From the NCBI GenBank assembly GCA_910587865.1, contig CAJUNX010000004.1, forward strand, positions 73,166 through 137,165: a DNA stretch of 64,000 nucleotides. The letters run 5' to 3'. Below the pieces are notes generated by a model. It was not told the origin of the DNA, made no database searches, and worked only from the letters and a program-made list of their open reading frames with translations. The first letter of the stretch is position 1. Every line of letters starts with the position of its first letter. Made by a program: the position numbers and the translations under genes. This stretch comes from an uncultured Roseburia sp. (GTDB taxonomy: Bacteria > Bacillota > Clostridia > Lachnospirales > Lachnospiraceae). Shown piece by piece: positions 57,713 to 64,000 of the stretch.

Positions 57713-58936
57713 TCAAAGGTGAATAACCTCCGCTCCTTCGATTACATTTCTACAGTCAAGAATAATTTTATTTTCCAGTCTTTTTTGCTCCTTCTTTATT
57801 TCATCATGAGCAACCATGATAACTACGAAATCAATATCCTCCAAAAATTCATCCAAATTATGATACTGATGCTCCACAACATCCTCTATGATCAGCGGAT
57901 CATATACTTTTAGCGGATATCCCAAATGCTTTTCCTGACTCTCTAACAGCTGTAGTGTAGGGCTCTCCCGCATATCATCCACATTTTCCTTATAAGTCAG
58001 TCCATATAAGCCCACTCTGCTTAAATCCTTCATGCCTTTCTCTTTCATAATATCATATATTCTGTGAAGAACAAACGCGGGCATAGCATCATTTGTTTCC
58101 ATAGCCTCGTTTATCACGTTAGCCAAATGCGGATAATCACCTACCAGAAACCAGGGATCAACTGATATACAATGTCCCCCGACTCCGGGACCAGGCTGCA
58201 GGATATTGACACGCGGATGCATATTGCAGATGCGGATAATCTCATAGACATCCATCTTATCATAACGACAAATTTTTGCCAGCTCGTTTGCAAACGCTAT
58301 ATTAACCGCCCTGTAAGTATTTTCGACAACCTTTGTCATCTCGGCAGTTCTGATATCTGTAACAACAATTTCCCCTTCACAGAATGCTGCGTAGAGTTTC
58401 TTAATCTTTTCTCCTACTGCCCTGTCGTCCGCACCAATCGTGCGATTGTTGTGCAAAAGTTCGTATACCATATTTCCAGGTATGATTCGTTCTGGCGCAT
58501 GTACCAGGTTGATATCCGTACCAATCTTATACCCGACTGCTTCTATTACAGGTCTGACAGATTTATCTATCGTACCAGGAGAAACTGTAGACTCGATTAC
58601 AATTATTGCTCCTGCAAGGCATACCTTCAGAACTGCCTCCACGGCCGAAACAACATATTTGGCATCAACTTTTTTGCTGAATCTGTCGTACGGCGTTGGA
58701 ACCGAAACAATATAGATATCCGTTTCCTGATATTCGTCTGAAAATCTGATACCTGCATTTATTGCTCTATGAAACAATTCATCCAGGCCATCTTCTTTGA
58801 ATGTCGTATGACCACTCTGTAATGTTTTAACGAGATTCCTGTTATAATCGGTTCCAACCACATCAATACCATGCGACGCAAGCATTAGTGCTGTTGGCAG
58901 ACCGATATATCCCAAACCAATTACATTTACCATCAC
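57713..58936 (-). CDS. wecC: UDP-N-acetyl-D-mannosamine dehydrogenase (WecC-like)
   Basis: The 407-residue enzyme of the UDP-Glc/GDP-Man dehydrogenase family starts NVIGLGYIGLPTALMLASHG (NAD-binding). It has IESTVSPGT, HAPERIIPGNM, KVVENTYRAVNIAFANELAK and the catalytic Cys in GPGVGGHCISVDPWFL. The GxGGHCIxVDPWF form is typical of WecC, which oxidises UDP-ManNAc to UDP-ManNAcA with two NAD. With WecB at 42823 this gives the uronic-acid precursor. Start: a GTG at 58936 sits 8 nt after AGGAGG; the next codon is an ATG and could be used instead. The WecC call over other uronate dehydrogenases rests on motif form and context. Confidence 0.87.
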   Translation of the reverse strand: MMVNVIGLGYIGLPTALMLASHGIDVVGTDYNRNLVKTLQSGHTTFKEDGLDELFHRAINAGIRFSDEYQETDIYIVSVPTPYDRFSKKVDAKYVVSAVEAVLKVCLAGAIIVIESTVSPGTIDKSVRPVIEAVGYKIGTDINLVHAPERIIPGNMVYELLHNNRTIGADDRAVGEKIKKLYAAFCEGEIVVTDIRTAEMTKVVENTYRAVNIAFANELAKICRYDKMDVYEIIRICNMHPRVNILQPGPGVGGHCISVDPWFLVGDYPHLANVINEAMETNDAMPAFVLHRIYDIMKEKGMKDLSRVGLYGLTYKENVDDMRESPTLQLLESQEKHLGYPLKVYDPLIIEDVVEHQYHNLDEFLEDIDFVVIMVAHDEIKKEQKRLENKIILDCRNVIEGAEVIHL

Positions 58937-58950
58937 AAAATCTGCCTCCT

Positions 58951-60177
58951 TTATTCCAGGATTTTTTCTGCACCGTATTTTTCCGTTAATCTTTTATCTA
59001 ACCTATACCTTTTTCCTGTCTTTATTTCTTTAAATGCCTTATCAATCGCCTTCGATATACTTTCCTCATTATTTTCACAAAGAATGTATCTGTCAAAAGA
59101 ATCGAAATACGCTCTCATTTTTTCTTTAAATTCACCATCCAGAATAATGATCATCGGTTTCTGGTATCCTGCCTGATAGAAAACTTTCCCGGGGATTTGT
59201 GTTCCATTTTTATTACAGATAGAAATCAGAACAGAAGCCTCATCTTCCATCCTGCTCACATCTCTCTGTGACAATCTTCCTTTTATTTTTACTGTTTCCG
59301 TTTCCACCAAATAATCTGATGATCGTCCTGCAATATATAAATGGATATTGTTTTTTATACAGTATCTATATAGCGGTTGTATATTTCTGAAATTAGATCC
59401 ATAGTCTCCAAAATATCCGATATACCTTTTATTACTTTCTAAAATCTCTGTTTTTTTCTCCTGGACATCTGCTGTCTGATTTATATACATCATTTTCGAT
59501 GAATACGCTGGATACTCTTTGATCTGAGCATCCAGCGTAAATGGATTCGTATAAACAATTCTGCAGGCATGCCGAAGCAGCCGCTTCTCTTTATAACGTA
59601 TTAACTTTTTCCATCGAAGCCCTTCCCTCATAACATCGTTAAGCCACGGATCTCCCCAATATTGAATCCATTTTGAATCAATATTTGATATTTTCTTATA
59701 TTTTAAAAGTTTAAAAACAATATCATGTGACGATTTAGGATCGCTTATAGAAATAATTTTGTCATACTTCGTATAGTCAAGCTCCAGTTTGATTACCTGT
59801 TTTGAATTCATACATTGTAAGTCATACACAAACAACAATTCAAAAATATTTCGAATTATATTTTTTATATATCGCCTGTATCCTGATCTGCGCTTTGACA
59901 TACTGCCTGCAGACCTTTCTCCTTTGGCATCTGACTGCTTCTTCGCACTGAGCCGATCATAAAGAAAGGTTTTCTTTATTGTATAATAATGGTCTATGTT
60001 TTCCTTCAAAAATTCTTTTCTGGAGTCATCATATGCAAAATCCTTCTTGTCAGCTCTCAGTGTCAGAAGATCACATGTATGGCCATTTTTTCTTGCGCCC
60101 GAAATAATCCCACACATTCTGTGTATTGCACTTGAATTGTGAAAGATAGGCGTCATATTTACAAATAGTAATTTCAT
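58951..60177 (-). CDS. Glycosyltransferase, GT4-like
   Basis: The 408-residue GT-B-type protein starts MKLLFVNMTPIFHNSSAIHR (N-terminal acceptor-side Rossmann). It has YWGDPWLNDVMREGLRWKKL in the middle and a donor domain with YIGYFGDYGSNFRNIQPLYR and VLISICNKNGTQIPGKVFYQ, where the G-x-Q-I-P-G-K segment occupies the usual EX7E region. The sugar and acceptor are unknown. A poorly conserved basic insert (about residues 76-105) is present. It lies between the polymerase and wecC genes and is likely one of the transferases building the repeat unit. Confidence 0.78.
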   Translation of the reverse strand: MKLLFVNMTPIFHNSSAIHRMCGIISGARKNGHTCDLLTLRADKKDFAYDDSRKEFLKENIDHYYTIKKTFLYDRLSAKKQSDAKGERSAGSMSKRRSGYRRYIKNIIRNIFELLFVYDLQCMNSKQVIKLELDYTKYDKIISISDPKSSHDIVFKLLKYKKISNIDSKWIQYWGDPWLNDVMREGLRWKKLIRYKEKRLLRHACRIVYTNPFTLDAQIKEYPAYSSKMMYINQTADVQEKKTEILESNKRYIGYFGDYGSNFRNIQPLYRYCIKNNIHLYIAGRSSDYLVETETVKIKGRLSQRDVSRMEDEASVLISICNKNGTQIPGKVFYQAGYQKPMIIILDGEFKEKMRAYFDSFDRYILCENNEESISKAIDKAFKEIKTGKRYRLDKRLTEKYGAEKILE

Positions 60178-60195
60178 ATATTCGTTCCCTGTTAA

Positions 60196-61257
60196 TTAAT
60201 TTAAATAAAAAAGCCATGTTCTATATGGCAATAAATGAATCTCTTCTGCGTAAGCTCTCTCTAAAAAAAGCACATAATACAGACAGGCACTCACCACTGC
60301 AATTACTGATACAATACGTTTGTTCGTCTCGCTTTTCATTTCTTTTACAAGATCAGGTATAAATATAATAGAAAGAATATTGAAATAATATCCTATTCGC
60401 GACAGTTCTGGAATCCAGCTGCAACATACATACAATATCAATGCAACTATATTTAACTTATGACAGAAAACAAGTAAATCATTTTTTTTGACGATGCCAT
60501 AAAAACAGATACCTAAAATCAATAAAAACAAGCATTTGAAAATATTCGTTATCGATGCGCTACCACCATCATATACAGAATTTAAATAGGATGGATATAT
60601 CTTAAAAGCAATATATCTAATAGGACTTTTTAAAATGATAGCTGCAACTGCCATTAATATCAGATACGCATAGTGCTTCTGACTTTGCGATCTGTTTCTG
60701 AATATATAACATACTGGTAATACGATAAGTGATGTCTTATGAAAGCATGTTGCAAAAATGACAGCTATTAAGAATTTTTTATATTCTTTTTTCAGAAAAA
60801 AAGCATATGCAAGCAATACAACAGATAATGCATAATAATATCTGATTGCATTATAGGTCAGATTATAATATCCTAATAAAATAAAAAGAAAGATGCTAAA
60901 CGTCAGATCAGCGCTCAGCATACGTATTCCAATAATAAAATTTATTAAAGTAAAAACAGAAAATATTGCAAATAATACTTTTACATCATCAGGACCTGCA
61001 ATAATTAATCTTACGAGAAATGCAAATCCAATTTCTGCATTTGTTTGTATACCATTTTTTATATTGTCATATAAAAGTTCATATCCACCATAGTCGACAC
61101 CGATATTTTCTCTAAAAATGCTCATAACAATCAGCAGCAGAAACGGTACTACTGATAGAATATATCTACCTTTCGGACTGTTATATATATGTAAACTATG
61201 CTGTACATAGCAATATACTGTAATTGTCAAAAATACCGGTATGATATATGCAAACAC
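60196..61257 (-). CDS. EpsG family / Wzy-like polysaccharide polymerase
   Basis: The 353-residue membrane protein has about ten hydrophobic helices and matches EpsG (PF14897): FRENIGVDYGGYELLYDNIK (family motif with D-Y-xx-Y), IGFAFLVRLI, YYNLTYNAIRYYYALSVVLL and FATCFHKTSLIVLP. Such proteins polymerise undecaprenyl-linked repeat units at the outer membrane face. The start is a GTG at 61257 with GGAGAAAGAAA upstream. It would act after the ABC flippase, and the identity of the repeat unit is not known. Confidence 0.83.
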   Translation of the reverse strand: MFAYIIPVFLTITVYCYVQHSLHIYNSPKGRYILSVVPFLLLIVMSIFRENIGVDYGGYELLYDNIKNGIQTNAEIGFAFLVRLIIAGPDDVKVLFAIFSVFTLINFIIGIRMLSADLTFSIFLFILLGYYNLTYNAIRYYYALSVVLLAYAFFLKKEYKKFLIAVIFATCFHKTSLIVLPVCYIFRNRSQSQKHYAYLILMAVAAIILKSPIRYIAFKIYPSYLNSVYDGGSASITNIFKCLFLLILGICFYGIVKKNDLLVFCHKLNIVALILYVCCSWIPELSRIGYYFNILSIIFIPDLVKEMKSETNKRIVSVIAVVSACLYYVLFLERAYAEEIHLLPYRTWLFYLN

Positions 61258-61288
61258 TTTCTTTCTCCAAATAGTTTTTCATTTTAAT

Positions 61289-62353
61289 TTAACCTGATAG
61301 ATTTAAAAACGACCTGATTTTTTCTAATGAACGAATATTTTCTTTCTTATATGAATCGTAAAATCTACGGCACTTTATCCTGAATTTTTCAGTTCTAAAC
61401 CTGTCAATAGACGCAATTATATTTTTCTTTAAATTCTCATCCAAAATAATTCCCAAATCATGTTTTTGTACAATTTTGCACTTATAACTGTCCTTCTCAA
61501 CAATCTGGGGCAGTCCGAGCATCAAAGCATCGTAAAATCGATTTGAAAGAGCATATCTTACCTCTTCTCCGATATTGATATCATATGCATTTAGAATAAT
61601 ATCTGCTTTCCTCATTAAATCTATTTTTTCACTTTCGTCATATCTCCCTGTGAAAAAAACATTATTTATTTTTTCTTTCCTGCATATGTCCTTTAATTTC
61701 TCCAAATCATAACCATCACCATGATAATAAATTTCAAATCTATTATCATTTTTTAGCTGCCTTATTATATTCAGCTGTGTTTCAAAATAACGTATCGTAC
61801 CGGCCCATACTAAAATTATGACATCTGACTCCCGTTGTATATGATCCATGGGTAAAAAATCTTCCTGATCTGAATGCGCTATATTGTGAAATATCATATA
61901 GTTTCCAGGCGGAAGGAATGACTTGAATCCAGGTGATGAAATAAACGTTGTATATGACCTTGCAATAAGTCTTTTTTCGATATATTTATATACCAGAAAC
62001 CTTTCGTAACTATAATCTCTTATCTCATATATATATTTTCTTTGTTTTAATTCTGAAGAGATCAAAAAACCAGACAAAGTGTCCAGTATAATATACTTTT
62101 CATATTTTTTCCTGTGTAAATTTTCTTTTAGCCATAGCCTGTATTTATAAAAACTAATGATCTTTTTTCTAATATTGCGTGTTATTTTTATAGGATATTC
62201 AAAACTATAATAGTTATCAGGACGTACAGTTTTTAGCCCCATTCTGTTCCAATAAAACAGATCATAGGCAACACTTTCTTTTTCTAACAGCGACTTATAA
62301 TTACCAAAATATGGACAATATTCAATATTTCCAATAAATATGACTGCAATCAT
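61289..62353 (-). CDS. Glycosyltransferase, GT-B type
   Basis: The 354-residue protein has an N-terminal domain (IAVIFIGNIEYCPYFGNYKS, YIYEIRDYSYERF) and a donor domain with VWAGTIRYFETQLNIIRQLK, YYHGDGYDLEKLKDIC, VFFTGRYDESEKIDLMRKAD and LSNRFYDALMLGLPQIV. This layout is common in capsular polysaccharide glycosyltransferases of Firmicutes. Donor and acceptor are unknown. GGAGAAAAATGC precedes the ATG. It lies between the GT2 and polymerase genes. Confidence 0.78.
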   Translation of the reverse strand: MIAVIFIGNIEYCPYFGNYKSLLEKESVAYDLFYWNRMGLKTVRPDNYYSFEYPIKITRNIRKKIISFYKYRLWLKENLHRKKYEKYIILDTLSGFLISSELKQRKYIYEIRDYSYERFLVYKYIEKRLIARSYTTFISSPGFKSFLPPGNYMIFHNIAHSDQEDFLPMDHIQRESDVIILVWAGTIRYFETQLNIIRQLKNDNRFEIYYHGDGYDLEKLKDICRKEKINNVFFTGRYDESEKIDLMRKADIILNAYDINIGEEVRYALSNRFYDALMLGLPQIVEKDSYKCKIVQKHDLGIILDENLKKNIIASIDRFRTEKFRIKCRRFYDSYKKENIRSLEKIRSFLNLSG

Positions 62354-62381
62354 GCATTTTTCTCCATCTGATATGATAAAT

Positions 62382-63302
62382 CTATAGATGCTTAAAAATC
62401 ATGGTGATAAATCCCAAAGGATTCCATAAAAAAGAAAGGAAGGCATACGCGCAAAATGCCGCATATCTCTTCCTACGCAATTCGGCAAATGCAATTACTG
62501 CATAGTGCCTCATCCACACATAACACTTTTCTTTTATTGTAAGGATACTAAAATATCTTTTTTTGTCATTTTGAAGTTTTAACTCCCCATTTATTTTCTT
62601 TTGTCCGCAGGACAATCCCCCGTCTTCTCCTGTATGCAGATATGCTTTCACATGACATTCATGCAAATAAGTAAATTTTCCTCCACTCAATATCGCCTTT
62701 TGAATAAGATAATAATCATCTCCTATATCGATCTTTTTGTATCCGCCAATCCTCCTAATAAAATCTGTTTTAAACATAAAAGTGTCATTTCCGGTAAGAT
62801 GATGCAATATATGATATTTATGCAGTTCTCTTTTTCTATAATTTGTAAGATCATTTCTTACACGTTTCTCTTGAAGTTTCTCTTTGCTATCATAAAGAAG
62901 CATGTCAGTAATACTGAAATCTGCATCACACTCTTTCATCTTTGCTAATTGTGTGGAAACCTTACTTTTTAAATAAACATCATCATCATCCAAAAAAGTG
63001 ATATACTCTCCTTTGGCTTTTGTAATACCAGCATTACGTGACTTGGCAACGCCTTTATTTTCCTGATTTTTTACATATATAATTTTTCTGTCCTGATCTG
63101 TTTCAACCTTCTTTATAATAGAGCTGACAGTATGATTCCATGTCGGATCAGCATTATCATCTACAACGATAATTTCTATATCTGTATAATCCTGATCGCA
63201 GGCAGAAATGATAGCTCTTTCCAATGTACTATTTCTTTTATATGTGGTAATCACAATTGTAACACATAATGGTACTGTTTCTTTCCACGTATTAATAACC
63301 AC
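62382..63302 (-). CDS. GT2 family glycosyltransferase
   Basis: The 306-residue GT-A enzyme has the family N-terminus CVTIVITTYKRNSTLERAII (about 12-31), IEIIVVDDNADPTWN, the acceptor-side NQENKGVAKSRNAGITKAKG and the metal-binding FLDDDDVYL (DxD). The C-terminus is basic and hydrophobic (SFLWNPLGFITMIFKHL), suggesting membrane association. The start is a GTG at 63302 with AGGAG upstream. It adds a sugar of unknown identity to the lipid-linked repeat unit. Confidence 0.88.
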   Translation of the reverse strand: MVINTWKETVPLCVTIVITTYKRNSTLERAIISACDQDYTDIEIIVVDDNADPTWNHTVSSIIKKVETDQDRKIIYVKNQENKGVAKSRNAGITKAKGEYITFLDDDDVYLKSKVSTQLAKMKECDADFSITDMLLYDSKEKLQEKRVRNDLTNYRKRELHKYHILHHLTGNDTFMFKTDFIRRIGGYKKIDIGDDYYLIQKAILSGGKFTYLHECHVKAYLHTGEDGGLSCGQKKINGELKLQNDKKRYFSILTIKEKCYVWMRHYAVIAFAELRRKRYAAFCAYAFLSFLWNPLGFITMIFKHL

Positions 63303-63317
63303 TGCCCTGTTCTCCTA

Positions 63318-64000
63318 TTACCGCTCGATTCTATATACTGATTCTTTCAGGTTATATTTACAATAAAATAGTCCCTCATAATTAGAGAGATTTTGATCAT
63401 AATAACTGCTGCCAAATACTTTATTTACTATCTCTCCGGTCTTCCCTGATATATGTTTAGCAATTTTTACAAATGGAATAAGACATTTCATGAGATATAC
63501 CTTGTGTCCACTCACCTCTGCTATACACTTCACTAACTGACTTGTATCCGAGTACTCATTATTCTGTGGGAAAAATATGCCACCTTCACAGGACAGTGTA
63601 AGCTTCGCAATAAATTCACAAAGATTCTCTATATAAATCATAGATCGTTTATTCCGAATATCGGGAAAAACTGGTATTATTTTCGCTAATTTTTCCAGCT
63701 GCTGATAATTTCCTTTCGCTCCTTTTCCATAGACCATGGGAGAACGCAGCACTGCAACATTATATCCCTCTTCAGCAAGAGCACGAACTCCCTTATCTGC
63801 GAGCCATTTTGAATTTCCATAGAAATTTGCAGGATTTGGCATCGTTTTTTCATTAATTCTTTTCGCACCGCCATAAATTATCATAGATGATATGAATATA
63901 AACTGCTTAACACCAGATTTCCTGGCTTTTTCACAACATTCTATCGCAAGATCAGTGTTAACCGCATAATATTTCTCCTGCTCAGGTACTGATACTTTTC
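63318..64000 (-). CDS. NAD-dependent epimerase/dehydratase, 5' end beyond the window
   Basis: The open frame continues past 64000, so only the C-terminal 227 or so residues are seen. It is an extended short-chain dehydrogenase/reductase. The visible part has YYAVNTDLAIECCEKARKSG, FIFISSMIIYGG (the S-S-x-x-x-Y-G strand), the catalytic YGNSK (Y-x-x-x-K), LRSPMVYGKGAKGNY and RSMIYIENLCEFIA. Such enzymes epimerise or dehydrate UDP- or TDP-sugars. The nucleotide-binding N-terminus is outside the window, so the reaction cannot be assigned. An internal Met at 63884 lies within the catalytic core and is not a true start. Confidence 0.85.
   Translation of the reverse strand, partial: KVSVPEQEKYYAVNTDLAIECCEKARKSGVKQFIFISSMIIYGGAKRINEKTMPNPANFYGNSKWLADKGVRALAEEGYNVAVLRSPMVYGKGAKGNYQQLEKLAKIIPVFPDIRNKRSMIYIENLCEFIAKLTLSCEGGIFFPQNNEYSDTSQLVKCIAEVSGHKVYLMKCLIPFVKIAKHISGKTGEIVNKVFGSSYYDQNLSNYEGLFYCKYNLKESVYRIER

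Larger units (their letters stand above)
42823..64000 (-). other. Surface-polysaccharide biosynthesis locus (partial)
   Basis: Every gene from 42823 to the right edge is on the minus strand with short gaps or overlaps, and none of the gaps holds a clear promoter or terminator. The DNA is visibly more AT-rich than the left two thirds of the window. This pattern fits one long, horizontally acquired operon that begins beyond 64000. Confidence 0.8.

Noticed and set aside
63686..63884. Treating the Met at 63884 as the start of the right-edge gene
   Set aside because: The open frame continues to the window edge with conserved dehydrogenase sequence (FIFISS) upstream of that Met.

Overview
The window looks like a chromosomal segment of an anaerobic, Gram-positive clostridial bacterium, most likely Lachnospiraceae-like. 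This is inferred from strong GGAGG-type ribosome binding sites, a glmS ribozyme, VanR/VanS-type signalling, a SpoIID-like/peptidoglycan-binding protein of the clostridial type, a DUF1002 protein, two AAA-ATPase-like/PD-(D/E)XK proteins typical of gut Firmicutes, and a tRNA gene without encoded CCA. No species can be named from the sequence alone.

Positions 1-39300 are backbone with visibly GC-rich coding sequence. In order they hold: a TetR/MFS efflux pair with matched palindromic operators; a secreted DUF1002 protein with a repeat-rich linker; an AAA-ATPase-like nuclease; a lysophospholipase-like hydrolase; a cytosolic MCP-like coiled coil; recJ; a SpoIID-like wall protein; glmS with its ribozyme and a consensus promoter; a sirohaem nitrite/sulfite reductase; a deoxyinosine-type DNA glycosylase; a GGDEF protein; asnA with an unusual leader; an S1-domain protein; a VanS/VanR-like pair followed by a GT4 glycosyltransferase; DedA; tRNA-Thr(GGT); a MecA-type class B PBP; a heptad-repeat coiled-coil protein; an LRR lipoprotein / ABC importer / AraC operon (28414-33911); an EamA permease; a DEDDh exonuclease with a topoisomerase-type zinc finger; and a heterodimeric ABC exporter.

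Positions 39300-42800 are a decayed accessory junction with small broken genes, hairpins and a second AAA-ATPase-like/PD-(D/E)XK gene.

From 42823 to the right edge the sequence becomes clearly AT-rich and every gene lies on the minus strand. This is a surface-polysaccharide biosynthesis locus, probably one long operon transcribed leftward from beyond 64000. It encodes WecB, WecC, WecE and a WecF-like transferase (enzymes for ManNAcA and Fuc4N/Fuc4NAc sugars, as in enterobacterial common antigen). It also encodes an asparagine synthase-like amidotransferase, several glycosyltransferases, an EpsG/Wzy-like polymerase, a PglK-like ABC flippase, a heparinase II/III-family protein and a SAM methyltransferase. 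Embedded in it is a compact cassette: CMP-sugar synthetase-like protein, DRE-TIM (HMGL-like) aldolase, ThDP enzyme (now split), KdsC-like phosphatase and a CstII/DUF115-like putative glycosyltransferase. The cassette resembles a CMP-ulosonate pathway in which an HMGL-like aldolase replaces the usual NeuB-type synthase. I consider it the best candidate for an undescribed system here.

A recurrent minor theme in the backbone is short direct or tandem duplication in intergenic DNA, often copying the 3' end of a gene (near 2164, 6882, 15713, 17486 and 19732).
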